Shown piece after piece: positions 1 through 6,282 of a stretch of DNA of 6,726 nucleotides (its first letter is position 1; each line of letters starts with the position of its first letter). Under the pieces are notes generated by a model that saw nothing but the letters and a program-made list of their open reading frames with translations, did not search any database and had not been told where the DNA came from. The position numbers were made by a program, and so were the translations under genes. This DNA is from Acidobacteriota bacterium (GTDB lineage: Bacteria > Acidobacteriota > Blastocatellia > Pyrinomonadales > Pyrinomonadaceae): assembly GCA_003222835.1 (NCBI GenBank), contig QHXE01000035.1:1-6726 (forward strand), in the 5' to 3' direction.

Positions 1-275
1 TGGCTGTGAGTTATCTGGCTGAGGAAATCATGTCACTTCGACCGGAAAATGTGATGGCCGTTGGGGACGACTTCACCGATATTGAAATGCTCCAATATGC
101 AGGAATTGGGGTCGCGATGGGGAATGCACCCGCGGCGGTCAAAGCGTCTGCTGATTGGGTAACCACCACCATCGAAGAAGATGGGGTGGCCAGGGCAGTC
201 GAAAGGTGGATTCTTCGTGCCAAGTCTAGTCCGGCGCCACTCCCGCTTACGGCGTCAGGTCAAGGTCCACTATAA
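1..275 (+). CDS. HAD-superfamily (Cof-like) phosphatase, C-terminal part
   Basis: Only the last ~90 codons are present; the reading frame is open to the left edge, so the start lies outside the window. The GTG at position 6 is most likely an internal valine, because the local sequence AVSYLAEEI matches the helix before the last catalytic motif of Cof-type HAD hydrolases. The diagnostic part is GDDFTDIEML, about 20 residues after that valine. It is HAD motif IV, whose aspartates hold the catalytic Mg2+. It is followed by AGIGVAMGNA and KASADWVTTTIEEDGVARAV, the usual end of this family. These enzymes are cytoplasmic phosphatases of sugar phosphates or similar small molecules; the substrate cannot be read from this fragment. 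Motif IV has T where Cof proteins usually have N (GDxxND), closer to the GDDxTD of trehalose-phosphatase-like enzymes. A low-complexity tail (about 20 residues) follows the domain. The stop TAA overlaps the ATG of the methyltransferase gene, which suggests co-transcription. The family is well supported, the substrate is not. Confidence 0.88.
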   Translation, partial: AVSYLAEEIMSLRPENVMAVGDDFTDIEMLQYAGIGVAMGNAPAAVKASADWVTTTIEEDGVARAVERWILRAKSSPAPLPLTASGQGPL

Positions 276-1147
276 TGCTTGTTCGCGGATCGTCATGCAC
301 GACGTCGATGATCGAATCCGGATTCTTCATGGGCAGCCGAGCCAGCCTGACAGATTACAAACTCCGATTAGCCGCATCTTTCGACATTAGGGCGAATTAT
401 GATGACGAGTATACGGTTAGTCGCGCCACGAAATTAGTGGAACTAGCTCAACTAAAGGATGGCCACTCAGTATTAGATCTTGCGACCGGCACGGGGATCG
501 TCGCGGTCGCCGCCGCGCGGGCAGTCGGTGCTGAGGGGAATGTCATCGGCGTAGATATTTCTCCAGGAATGCTCGACCAAGCGCGAAAGAAAATTAGAGC
601 GGAGGGGTTGCAGAAGATCGAGCTGATCGAAGCCGACGTTGAGAGTCTCAATTTTGAGGCCGAGAGTTTTGATGCGATCGTATGTTCTTCCGCCTTGATG
701 TGGCTGACTAATATTCCGGCTACTCTCCGCAACTGTCGGACCTGGCTGAAAACTGGTGGGCTCCTTGCATTTTCTTGCTACTCCGAATCGTCTTTTATGA
801 TTCCTCTTTTGGTTAGGGCTTGCGCGAAGTTTGGTATTTCTTTACCTAATTGCAACGAACCGCTGGGCACACACGAAAGATGTCGTGAGTTAGCACAAGA
901 GGCAGGGTTTGACAAGATTGACATTCGAACCGAGCAATTCAGCAGTTACCTTCGCCGGAACGATGGGGAGTGGCAATGGAATGGCGACTCGAATTGGATC
1001 GACCCAAGAGGCAATCCTTTGGCGCGTTTTTCCTCGGAACGACTTAGGGAAATGAGGGCTGCTTACGAGTCGGAGATTGATGGTCTTGCTACCGATCAAG
1101 GCTTTTGGCATGAAATCACAATGTTCCTGGTCATGGTTCGTAAATAG
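275..1147 (+). CDS. class I SAM-dependent methyltransferase (UbiE/Methyltransf_11-like)
   Basis: A 290-residue soluble protein with a Rossmann methyltransferase core. Motif I is VLDLATGTG (residues 66-74), the SAM-binding glycine loop. GVDIS (92-96) gives the acidic residue that binds the ribose, IEADVESLNF (118-127) the adenine-contacting acid, and FDAIVCSSALMWL (132-144) the motif IV strand. The C-terminal ~120 residues form a substrate-specific cap with a Trp-rich patch (GEWQWNGDSNW, 231-241). It transfers a methyl group from SAM to an unidentified acceptor; small-molecule, lipid, quinone or sugar acceptors all occur in this family. Start choice: ATG 275 overlaps the upstream stop (TAATG) and has AAGG at 262-265 with 9-base spacing, which supports translational coupling. 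However, family homology only seems to begin near MGSRASLTDY, so ATG 329 (272 residues) is a real alternative. A 31-base gap separates its stop from the end of the convergent glycosyltransferase gene, and no clear terminator is seen there. Fold confident; substrate unknown. Confidence 0.88.
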   Translation: MLVRGSSCTTSMIESGFFMGSRASLTDYKLRLAASFDIRANYDDEYTVSRATKLVELAQLKDGHSVLDLATGTGIVAVAAARAVGAEGNVIGVDISPGMLDQARKKIRAEGLQKIELIEADVESLNFEAESFDAIVCSSALMWLTNIPATLRNCRTWLKTGGLLAFSCYSESSFMIPLLVRACAKFGISLPNCNEPLGTHERCRELAQEAGFDKIDIRTEQFSSYLRRNDGEWQWNGDSNWIDPRGNPLARFSSERLREMRAAYESEIDGLATDQGFWHEITMFLVMVRK

Positions 1148-1178
1148 CCTGATGCGCTGCTGAACTGATCGCTCTAAG

Positions 1179-2942
1179 TCACGCAGGTTCTTCTCTCATC
1201 GCCGCGGGATGCTTCCAACACTCCTCGACGATCTGCGCGTATTCCTCGCGCCGCACGCCGCTGGCCGTCGAAACTTGATTGGGATGTAACCGATAGTGTA
1301 ACTCGACGGTCGGCAGATTGTGGATTTTCAGACCGGCCTGAACCACTTTCAACCAGAGGCCAAGATCCTGAGCGACGCGATACTTAGGATAGCCGCCCAG
1401 ATTCATCACTTCACGACGGCGCAGCATCACGGTGGGATGGTTGAGAAACCAAATTTCCGAGGTGTTCCGTTGGCGTTCGATGTACTCGTTCGTGACCTGC
1501 TCGGGATGCTCGGTTGGTGGGAGTAGCTGATCGGTTTCCCAGTCGATGCTCTGTAGTTGCGCACCGAGTATGGTCACGTCCGAGTGAGCCCGCAAGTAGG
1601 CAACTTGCCGCTGTAACCGAGTCGGCATCATGCTGTCATCGGCATCCATGCGAGCCACCAACTTTCCCCGACATCGGCTCAGTCCCAGATTAAGAGCGGG
1701 AGCAATACCTTGATTTTCATCGAGTCGTATGAGGACGACTCTGGGATCACCGGCGATGCGGTCAATTTCTGCGATTGTTTCGGCTGCCCGCGATCCATCA
1801 TCCACCAGGACGAGCTCCCATTCGCGGAACGTTTGAGCCCGTATCGACTCCCAACACTCCGCCAAGTACGCCGCTGGCGTGTCGAAAACGGGCATCAAAA
1901 TCGAAACTTCGCAGCAGAGGGCTGCCGAGAAGCTCGCACTATGGGTAGCGGCATGTTTATGCACATTATGTTCATTAACAACGGATTTGCGCGCCTTGAC
2001 CCCTGCCTCGGAACGTGCGTCCGCCTTATCCAACTCGCGAAGTCGGGCGAGAAGTTCAGTATCCTCGCTCGCGTACAATGGCACATCCCCACAGTTGTAC
2101 CTAAGGCCAGGCAGGTCTCGGGCGATCACGGGCAATCCCGTCGCCATCGCTTCCAGTGCGGCATAGGAGCCGGTTTCACTGTGGGTAGCGTCTGTGGGAA
2201 TCAGCACCGCGTCTAGCCGGCGCAGGGCCGATGGCATCCTAATCGGCGTCACGTCGCCCGAAAAATCGACCCACGGCAGGTTCGCAAGCTTCCCGCTCAC
2301 GAATCGCTGATAACCAGTATCGAGTCCGTGCCCGATGAAGCGGATCCGCCACGGACCGGCTCGCCATGCCAGAACCGCCTCGATGAAAGAGCGTGGAACC
2401 TTATCCTCGTGCAGACGGCCTACAATGCCGCAGACGAGGCCAACATGCCTTCGTTTGGTTGGGCGAAACTCACCAGGATCGATTTGCAGCGGCAACACCT
2501 TGAGCGGCAACTGCCGCCAGCCCAAATGAATTTCGTGCGAGTCGAAATTCGAGAACACCCTTGCCGCTGTCGCATGTTTTGGCGGCAACTCTCGCAGAGA
2601 ATTCGTGCAATGCAAGATCCAAACTTGGGAGCACTTGGAACTGATCCCGTTCTTATCAGTCGGCTCGTGATGCACCAGCAAATCCGGCTGCAGGGTTTCA
2701 ATCAGACTCAGGACCTGCGAACTTCCCAAGTCGGAATGGACCGTTGCGCCGGCGAACACAAACGGCCCACGCGCGCCGACCGTGAGGATGTGCGTATCCC
2801 AGCGGTGGGCTTCGTGCGAACACCACACGTCGAGCATGCGTTGAGCGCCGCCCACGGTGAGATCCCACGGTATGAGATGGATCAATCGTGGACGGCCGTC
2901 TCGTGGCCAAAGTTCTGCGAGATGTTCTACCAACCCTGCCAT
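1179..2942 (-). CDS. two-domain glycosyltransferase, GT4 fused to GT2
   Basis: A 587-residue protein carrying two glycosyltransferases in tandem. The N-terminal part (about 18-335) is a GT-B-fold GT4 enzyme. It has the acceptor-side glycine loop TVGGAQR (29-35), the donor-phosphate pair R176/K181 in GIVGRLHEDK, and the EX7E motif (E256 and E264) followed by AMATGLPVIA. The C-terminal part (about 345-587) is a GT-A-fold GT2 enzyme. It has VSILMPVFDTPAAYL (346-360), VLVDDGS (378-384), the metal-binding MDADD (432-436), and QDLGLW (525-530) at the usual catalytic-base position, where ED is commoner. NHPTVMLRR (501-509) is also typical. Each domain would transfer a sugar from an activated donor, probably building a surface glycan on the cytoplasmic face of the membrane. 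No membrane segment is seen. The start ATG is supported by GGAG eight bases upstream. It lies downstream of, and in the same direction as, another GT4 gene with a 171-base spacer. Domain calls are firm; sugars and linkages cannot be inferred. Confidence 0.93.
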   Translation of the reverse strand: MAGLVEHLAELWPRDGRPRLIHLIPWDLTVGGAQRMLDVWCSHEAHRWDTHILTVGARGPFVFAGATVHSDLGSSQVLSLIETLQPDLLVHHEPTDKNGISSKCSQVWILHCTNSLRELPPKHATAARVFSNFDSHEIHLGWRQLPLKVLPLQIDPGEFRPTKRRHVGLVCGIVGRLHEDKVPRSFIEAVLAWRAGPWRIRFIGHGLDTGYQRFVSGKLANLPWVDFSGDVTPIRMPSALRRLDAVLIPTDATHSETGSYAALEAMATGLPVIARDLPGLRYNCGDVPLYASEDTELLARLRELDKADARSEAGVKARKSVVNEHNVHKHAATHSASFSAALCCEVSILMPVFDTPAAYLAECWESIRAQTFREWELVLVDDGSRAAETIAEIDRIAGDPRVVLIRLDENQGIAPALNLGLSRCRGKLVARMDADDSMMPTRLQRQVAYLRAHSDVTILGAQLQSIDWETDQLLPPTEHPEQVTNEYIERQRNTSEIWFLNHPTVMLRRREVMNLGGYPKYRVAQDLGLWLKVVQAGLKIHNLPTVELHYRLHPNQVSTASGVRREEYAQIVEECWKHPAAMREEPA

Positions 2943-2950
2943 TTTGTCGA

Positions 2951-2954
2951 CTCC
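2951..2954 (-). promoter_or_regulatory. ribosome binding site of the GT4-GT2 gene
   Basis: On the minus strand GGAG stands eight bases before the ATG that ends at 2942, inside CTCGGAGTCGAC. Spacing and sequence are ideal for Shine-Dalgarno pairing and fix the start of the fusion protein. Confidence 0.7.
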
Positions 2955-3022
2955 GAGCAGCCTTGTAAGGTTAACGCAGATTTTTCAGTAGCAACCGTTC
3001 CAAGGGCGATCCTTTCACACCA

Positions 3023-3036
3023 TGCCGAACCCGGCA
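3023..3036. repeat. short perfect hairpin in the spacer
   Basis: TGCCG (3023-3027) and CGGCA (3032-3036) are perfect inverted repeats around an AACC loop. There is no T-run after the stem on the minus strand (the TTTT is on its 5' side in that direction), and the plus strand has AAAA after it, so it is not a standard intrinsic terminator. The plus-strand stretch CCATGCCGAACCCGG also resembles the conserved helix III/loop region of bacterial 5S rRNA, but the flanks do not continue that match. Confidence 0.4.
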
Positions 3037-3113
3037 AAAGCCTACGGCCAATTCCCATAATGGTTGTGTTCTCGCGGGACCAATAAGCAATCAAATGCCA
3101 CCTATCTGCACTT

Positions 3114-4433
3114 TTAAACGTTTGGGCCAACTTCAATCCGACGACGAAGTTTATTTGCCCACCGCTCCTCCACCGGCCGTTCCGGAAAATGGGCGTTCTT
3201 AACACTTCCCATCCCGCCATTCGCACGATACACAACCGATCTTATGGCCTCGACCCATTTGTCGACCAGTGGACTCAGCGAGATTTCATGCCTGGTCCAA
3301 ACGGGCCACGAGTCAGGGTGGATGCCGATTAGTTCTGACCATAGACCATAAAGGTGCGCCCGCTCGCTTGTCGTCAGGGGAACCGGCAGTGCGTTGGGAA
3401 GTGCCTGCAAACCATGGTGACCGCCAACCTGTTGATACAAAGTGGCGACACCTTGGCTGATCGACTCGGCGGCGGCCAAACCGAAGCCTTCCGTAATACT
3501 CGGCAGAACCGTACATGCTGCGTTGCGCATAGCGACGAGCAACTCATCCTGGGCGAGCCAAGGCAACCAGTAAATAAAAGCGTTTCGAGACGGATTCTCC
3601 GACTTTGCTCGCTGCGCGGGTCGCTGCACCGCCACACACGCGATGTTGTCCGCTCGCAGTCGTTCCGCAATCGCAGCGAAAATGCCAAGACCCTTGTCGA
3701 CCGACGGTCGGCAAGGGAAAAGAACATAGGGTGAGGGCACGTTTTTCAGATTCTCCAGGTTTGAACCGGGAATCAGTTGGTTCTGCGAATTCTTTGGGAC
3801 TCCCGGAAGGCACCCTGTGGATTCGACGGTCAGCACTCGATGTTCGGCTGACGCAATCGTGAGTGCTTTCTGCAATTCTTTCAGTCGGTCAGGCCACTCG
3901 AACTCTCGCGCGTCCTTCAAAATGCCCGTGCTCGTTACGACGATATCGGCCATCATAACGGCAGAGGCGAGCAAGGATCCGGACGGGAGGATCTGGCGTT
4001 GATTTTTCGAAAGGTCACTGATGGGTGGGTCGTAAAGACTATGAAGCCAAAAGACTGATGGCTCAAAGGATCGCTTTCCGCTCCGCAGGATGATGAACAT
4101 CGCGCCTTCGTCGCCATGAGCAATGACGGCGTCTGATTCTGCGCTGGTCCTAATCTGTTCGACCGCCTCAAGCGCAGCACGACAAAACTCGCTACATTGC
4201 AGCACTCGAGGGGCACGACGGAGTTCGGCTCGCATTTTCAAGAACATCGGCATCAGCAAAGGCGTCAAGTCCTTGCCGGGGCGAGTGTCCGGCCAATCCG
4301 GTAAGAGAACTCTGGTTTCGATCCCCAGCCCAGTCAACTGGTTAGCTAAGCGTCGAATTGCGTACGCTGCGCCGCCCCGTGTGTAAAACGGATCTAACTC
4401 CCAAGAGATCATGGTCACCGATTTCACAATCAT
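3114..4433 (-). CDS. GT4-family glycosyltransferase (GT-B fold)
   Basis: A 439-residue single-domain glycosyltransferase. The N-terminal Rossmann half opens with MISWELDPFYTRGGAAYAI (8-26), the glycine loop of GT4/GT5 enzymes, followed by a long helix and TRVLLP. The C-terminal donor-binding half starts near residue 235. FPCRPSVDKGLGIF (239-252) provides the R242/K247 phosphate-binding pair, and SITEGFGLAAAESISQG (312-328) is the classical EX7E motif (E315 and E323), which holds the nucleotide sugar. The enzyme is expected to be cytoplasmic or peripheral to the membrane and to retain anomeric configuration, as the family does; donor and acceptor are unknown. The last ~40 residues are a basic tail beyond the usual fold. 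Start is ambiguous: ATG 4433 has GAGGG directly against it, too close to act as its ribosome site, whereas GTG at 4427 has it at ideal distance and ATG 4412 is also in frame. It is transcribed divergently from the plus-strand GT-A gene and is followed by the GT4-GT2 gene. Confidence 0.92.
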   Translation of the reverse strand: MIVKSVTMISWELDPFYTRGGAAYAIRRLANQLTGLGIETRVLLPDWPDTRPGKDLTPLLMPMFLKMRAELRRAPRVLQCSEFCRAALEAVEQIRTSAESDAVIAHGDEGAMFIILRSGKRSFEPSVFWLHSLYDPPISDLSKNQRQILPSGSLLASAVMMADIVVTSTGILKDAREFEWPDRLKELQKALTIASAEHRVLTVESTGCLPGVPKNSQNQLIPGSNLENLKNVPSPYVLFPCRPSVDKGLGIFAAIAERLRADNIACVAVQRPAQRAKSENPSRNAFIYWLPWLAQDELLVAMRNAACTVLPSITEGFGLAAAESISQGVATLYQQVGGHHGLQALPNALPVPLTTSERAHLYGLWSELIGIHPDSWPVWTRHEISLSPLVDKWVEAIRSVVYRANGGMGSVKNAHFPERPVEERWANKLRRRIEVGPNV

Positions 4434-4438
4434 CCCTC
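4434..4438 (-). promoter_or_regulatory. Shine-Dalgarno site favouring a GTG start for the GT4 gene
   Basis: On the minus strand GAGGG abuts the ATG at 4433. Measured to the in-frame GTG two codons later (4427-4425), the spacing is six to seven bases, which is optimal. This argues that translation begins at GTG 4427, giving a protein two residues shorter (MKSVTMISW). Confidence 0.5.
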
Positions 4439-4678
4439 GTCAATGATGCACGGCGGGACACGGGAACTATTTTCGTGCGAATTTACCGAGTCGAATTGCT
4501 CAAGTTTAGCATGATCCACACTCTTCAACTTAACAGCTCTCCGATTTTTTGCATCCTGGGAAAGCACGAACTGCCTGCACCGCGAATTGAGTGGAGTGGT
4601 GAACTATGGCAACCTGTAAGCGCTGACTGCAATAGAGGTGCGCAGGCAAGTCGAACGCCTTTTTCTCGGGGTCACACC
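4434..4678. other. 245-base divergent intergenic region
   Basis: This lies between the head-to-head GT4 (minus) and GT-A (plus) genes and must hold the 5' ends of both. The lower-GC part around 4475-4560 is where promoters would be expected, but I could not find a -35/-10 pair good enough to report on either strand. One plus-strand frame stays open through the region in phase with the GT-A gene (in-frame ATG at 4511); its translation shows no recognisable fold. Confidence 0.5.
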
Positions 4679-5383
4679 ATGTCACAGACTGCTGATGGAT
4701 TGACCAACTACTGCGATGACGATCTAACGTTTTTCGCGTTGATTTACAAAAACTACGATGCCACGGCACATTGCCTGGGAGACCTGCGCAAACACTATGC
4801 GGCGAGCCGTGTCATATTACGGTCTGATGGGGATCCCGATCCTCGTTTTCCGATCCTCGCCAAGCGTAACCAGGTCGACTTTCGCGAAGAGTTGCGATTG
4901 TTCGGCATCGAGAATGGTGGAGCAGTCATCGAGCGCATGCTCGTACTTTTCCTCGAACAACCAACTCGATACTTGTTGAAGATCGACCCCGACACTGTGA
5001 TTCATCGGCGATTCCAGTATCTGCCGGTTCGTAGCGGATTGTTTGGAACGCTGCAAGGAGGGCAGGAGACTCCTTCCGTTCAGGGCGGATGCATGGGGTT
5101 CACTCGGGATTCAGCAGAGCAAATCCTACAATCGGAGATGTTGCGAGACAGTCGCTTGAGAGAGCCGGCCAAATTCATCAACGATTCACCTTATTTCGTT
5201 CGAATGACGCACCGTGCCCACCGCTGTGGATTAGCTAGTTTTGACTGGATCGTGCCCTGGATCGCCAGCGAATTGGGAATTCCCATATATCCGTTTGACG
5301 AAGTCAACAGCGGCTGGCAACAGGCGCCTCCGAATCCTAACCAGCGTTACGCGGTGAGCCATCCTCGCGCCGTATTCAGTTGA
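4679..5383 (+). CDS. GT-A-like glycosyltransferase with DPD motif, family not identified
   Basis: A 234-residue protein that reads like a compact GT-A-fold nucleotide-sugar transferase. DLTFFALIYKNYDATAHCLG (15-34) is the first strand and helix. VILRSDGDPD (45-54) is a nucleotide-binding-type loop. YLLKIDPDTVIHRRF (98-112) has the metal-binding DxD equivalent D103-P-D105 after a hydrophobic strand. QGGCMGFTRDSAEQIL (135-150) matches the acceptor-side GG..G.(S/T)R...L pattern of many GT-A enzymes. DWIVPWIASELGIPIYP (189-205) is a C-terminal helix and strand. I cannot name the CAZy family. No signal peptide or membrane segment is seen. ATG 4679 is preferred because CGGGG lies seven bases upstream and the recognisable fold begins ~15 residues in. 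The frame is open further upstream to 4358, where it overlaps the divergent GT4 gene, and ATG 4511 is an alternative start. The P-loop gene begins 48 bases downstream on the same strand, probably in the same operon. Confidence 0.75.
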   Translation: MSQTADGLTNYCDDDLTFFALIYKNYDATAHCLGDLRKHYAASRVILRSDGDPDPRFPILAKRNQVDFREELRLFGIENGGAVIERMLVLFLEQPTRYLLKIDPDTVIHRRFQYLPVRSGLFGTLQGGQETPSVQGGCMGFTRDSAEQILQSEMLRDSRLREPAKFINDSPYFVRMTHRAHRCGLASFDWIVPWIASELGIPIYPFDEVNSGWQQAPPNPNQRYAVSHPRAVFS

Positions 5384-5406
5384 CGGTTAGGCGTTTTGGC
5401 CCCGCC

Positions 5407-5420
5407 GGCCGCTGCTGGCC
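5407..5420 (+). repeat. GC-rich hairpin before the P-loop gene
   Basis: GGCC (5407-5410) and GGCC (5417-5420) can pair around GCTGCT, with an extra G-T pair inside. The stem ends 11 bases before ATG 5432, in the place where a ribosome site would be. No good Shine-Dalgarno sequence is visible there, so the stem could influence initiation or be incidental. Confidence 0.3.
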
Positions 5421-5431
5421 TGTGCAGTTTT

Positions 5432-6064
5432 ATGTTCAATGTTTGTCCCAGCTGTGGAGAATATCGCGCCGACAAAACCATTGTGCCCGAAGGAGTGTAT
5501 GCAATATGCCCGAACTGCCGCTTTCGATGTGAGTTTATCCGATTGCCACTATTCATTCTCACCGGCGCAAGCGGCGTTGGTAAGTCAACTGTGTGCCTAG
5601 GACTTGCAGCTAAGATGAAAGACGTCGTGATTATGGAAAGCGATATTTTGTGGCGCGAAGAATTCAATCAACCTGAAACCAATTACTGCGAATATCGAGA
5701 GACTTGGTTGCGAGTGTGCAAGAACATTTCTCAGGCTGGTAAACCTGTTGTCTTATGTGGGGTTGGAGAGCCTACTCAGTTTGAGCAATGTATAGAGCGT
5801 CGTTATTTCTCAGAGCTTCATTATCTAGCCTTGATTTGCGATGATCAAATCCTTGCCTCACGGTTGCGAAATCGTCCGACGTGGCGCGGTTCTTTCAAGG
5901 ACGAATACATTAAAGAGCAGGTCGTATTCAATCGCTGGCTGCTAGATAATGCGCAAAATACAGAACCACCAATGACTCTTCTGGACACTTCGGAAATTAC
6001 CGTAGATAAGACGGTGGAGAAAGTTGAGCGGTGGATACGAAGCTTCATAAGTGGACATGCGTGA
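5432..6064 (+). CDS. zinc-ribbon P-loop kinase-like ATPase
   Basis: A 210-residue protein with two parts. Residues 1-35 are a zinc ribbon with two CPxC knuckles: C5-P-S-C8 and C26-P-N-C29. From LPLFILTG (38-45) it becomes a P-loop NTPase with Walker A GASGVGKST (45-53), then VVIMESDILW (65-74) and PVVLCGVGEP (105-114). A lid-like region RLRNRPTWRG (144-153) has two to three arginines, as in nucleoside and shikimate kinase-type folds. The layout suggests a small-molecule phosphotransferase, with S70-D71 in the substrate/Mg2+ position, but the substrate is unknown. I recognise the combined zinc-ribbon/P-loop architecture only as one seen in proteins annotated as AAA-family or ATP-binding proteins. 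Start: ATG 5432 puts the first Cys pair right after the N-terminus, as expected; a TTG at 5396 would add 12 Ala/Pro-rich residues and is less likely. It follows the GT-A gene by 48 bases. Its base composition looks more AT-rich than the neighbouring GT genes (by eye, not computed). Confidence 0.85.
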   Translation: MFNVCPSCGEYRADKTIVPEGVYAICPNCRFRCEFIRLPLFILTGASGVGKSTVCLGLAAKMKDVVIMESDILWREEFNQPETNYCEYRETWLRVCKNISQAGKPVVLCGVGEPTQFEQCIERRYFSELHYLALICDDQILASRLRNRPTWRGSFKDEYIKEQVVFNRWLLDNAQNTEPPMTLLDTSEITVDKTVEKVERWIRSFISGHA

Positions 6065-6073
6065 ACATTGGTA

Positions 6074-6087
6074 ATGGCAACCGCCAT
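6074..6087 (+). terminator. weak hairpin after the P-loop gene
   Basis: ATGGC (6074-6078) and GCCAT (6083-6087) form a five-pair stem around AACC, nine bases after the stop codon. The position suits transcript termination or 3'-end protection, but there is no U-run after the stem, so it is not a classical intrinsic terminator. Confidence 0.25.
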
Positions 6088-6203
6088 CTAACGATTCATT
6101 CAACCCGACGCCTCGACAGCACGTTTCTCTCAAGTGCTTCCTTCGGTGAGGGCAATAACTTTGTTGAGGCCAGCGTAAAAGCGTCCGCCAGGCAATACTA
6201 CGC

Positions 6204-6232
6204 GATCGCCACCAGATCGCCACCGGATCGCC
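6204..6232. repeat. GATCGCC tandem repeat, 11-base period
   Basis: Two full units GATCGCCACC(A/G) at 6204-6214 and 6215-6225 are followed by a partial unit GATCGCC at 6226-6232. A fourth GATCGCC, also preceded by CACC, lies at 6318-6324. The 11-base period is close to one DNA turn and not a multiple of three, so the copies would lie on one face of the helix. That fits protein-binding sites upstream of the Ycf48-like gene, though simple slippage is also possible. Confidence 0.6.
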
Positions 6233-6267
6233 GCTTGTAGTGATTGACTGAATTGCAGAGAATGGCG

Positions 6268-6282
6268 GACTCTTTGCGAGTC
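6268..6282 (+). repeat. GACTC/GAGTC hairpin in the leader
   Basis: GACTC (6268-6272) and GAGTC (6278-6282) are perfect inverted repeats around TTTGC, extendable by one G-T pair. It lies about 77 bases before the ATG of the Ycf48-like gene. There is no T-run after the stem. It could be an RNA structure in a long 5' leader or chance. Confidence 0.3.

Larger units (their letters stand above)
2943..3113. other. 171-base spacer between the two minus-strand glycosyltransferase genes
   Basis: No supported gene lies here. The frame open on the plus strand across it is antisense to the GT4-GT2 gene and has no recognisable domain. I find no convincing -35/-10 pair and no U-tract terminator, so whether the two minus-strand genes share a transcript is open. 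The length is more than expected inside a tight operon and would allow a separate promoter. It contains a short perfect hairpin at 3023-3036. Confidence 0.5.

Noticed and set aside
1710..2216. A 168-codon plus-strand frame opposite the GT2/GT4 junction
   Set aside because: Antisense shadow of the fusion gene; no motif and no ribosome site.
2328..3086. A 252-codon open frame on the plus strand, antisense to the GT4-GT2 gene and extending into the spacer
   Set aside because: It lies almost fully opposite a well-supported glycosyltransferase with intact motifs, has no recognisable domain and its composition looks like a complement of coding sequence.
2927..3235. A 102-codon minus-strand frame bridging the two glycosyltransferase genes
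   Set aside because: It overlaps the end of the GT4 gene and start of the GT4-GT2 gene in another frame, and shows no family features.
5274..5285. Perfect 12-base palindrome TGGGAATTCCCA
   Set aside because: It lies inside the GT-A coding sequence and encodes conserved-looking residues (LGIPI); one palindrome of this size is not evidence of an operator.
6202..6209. GCGATCGC, the cyanobacterial HIP1 octamer, near a Ycf48-like gene
   Set aside because: I see only one copy in 6.7 kb; HIP1-rich cyanobacterial genomes have it far more often. It arises from the local GATCGCC repeat and does not support a cyanobacterial host.
6031..6240. A 69-codon frame running from the P-loop gene's end into the leader
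   Set aside because: It overlaps the P-loop gene in another frame, and includes the 11-base non-coding-type repeat; no ribosome site.
6244..6249. TTGACT as a -35 promoter element
   Set aside because: No acceptable -10 hexamer at 16-18 bases spacing.
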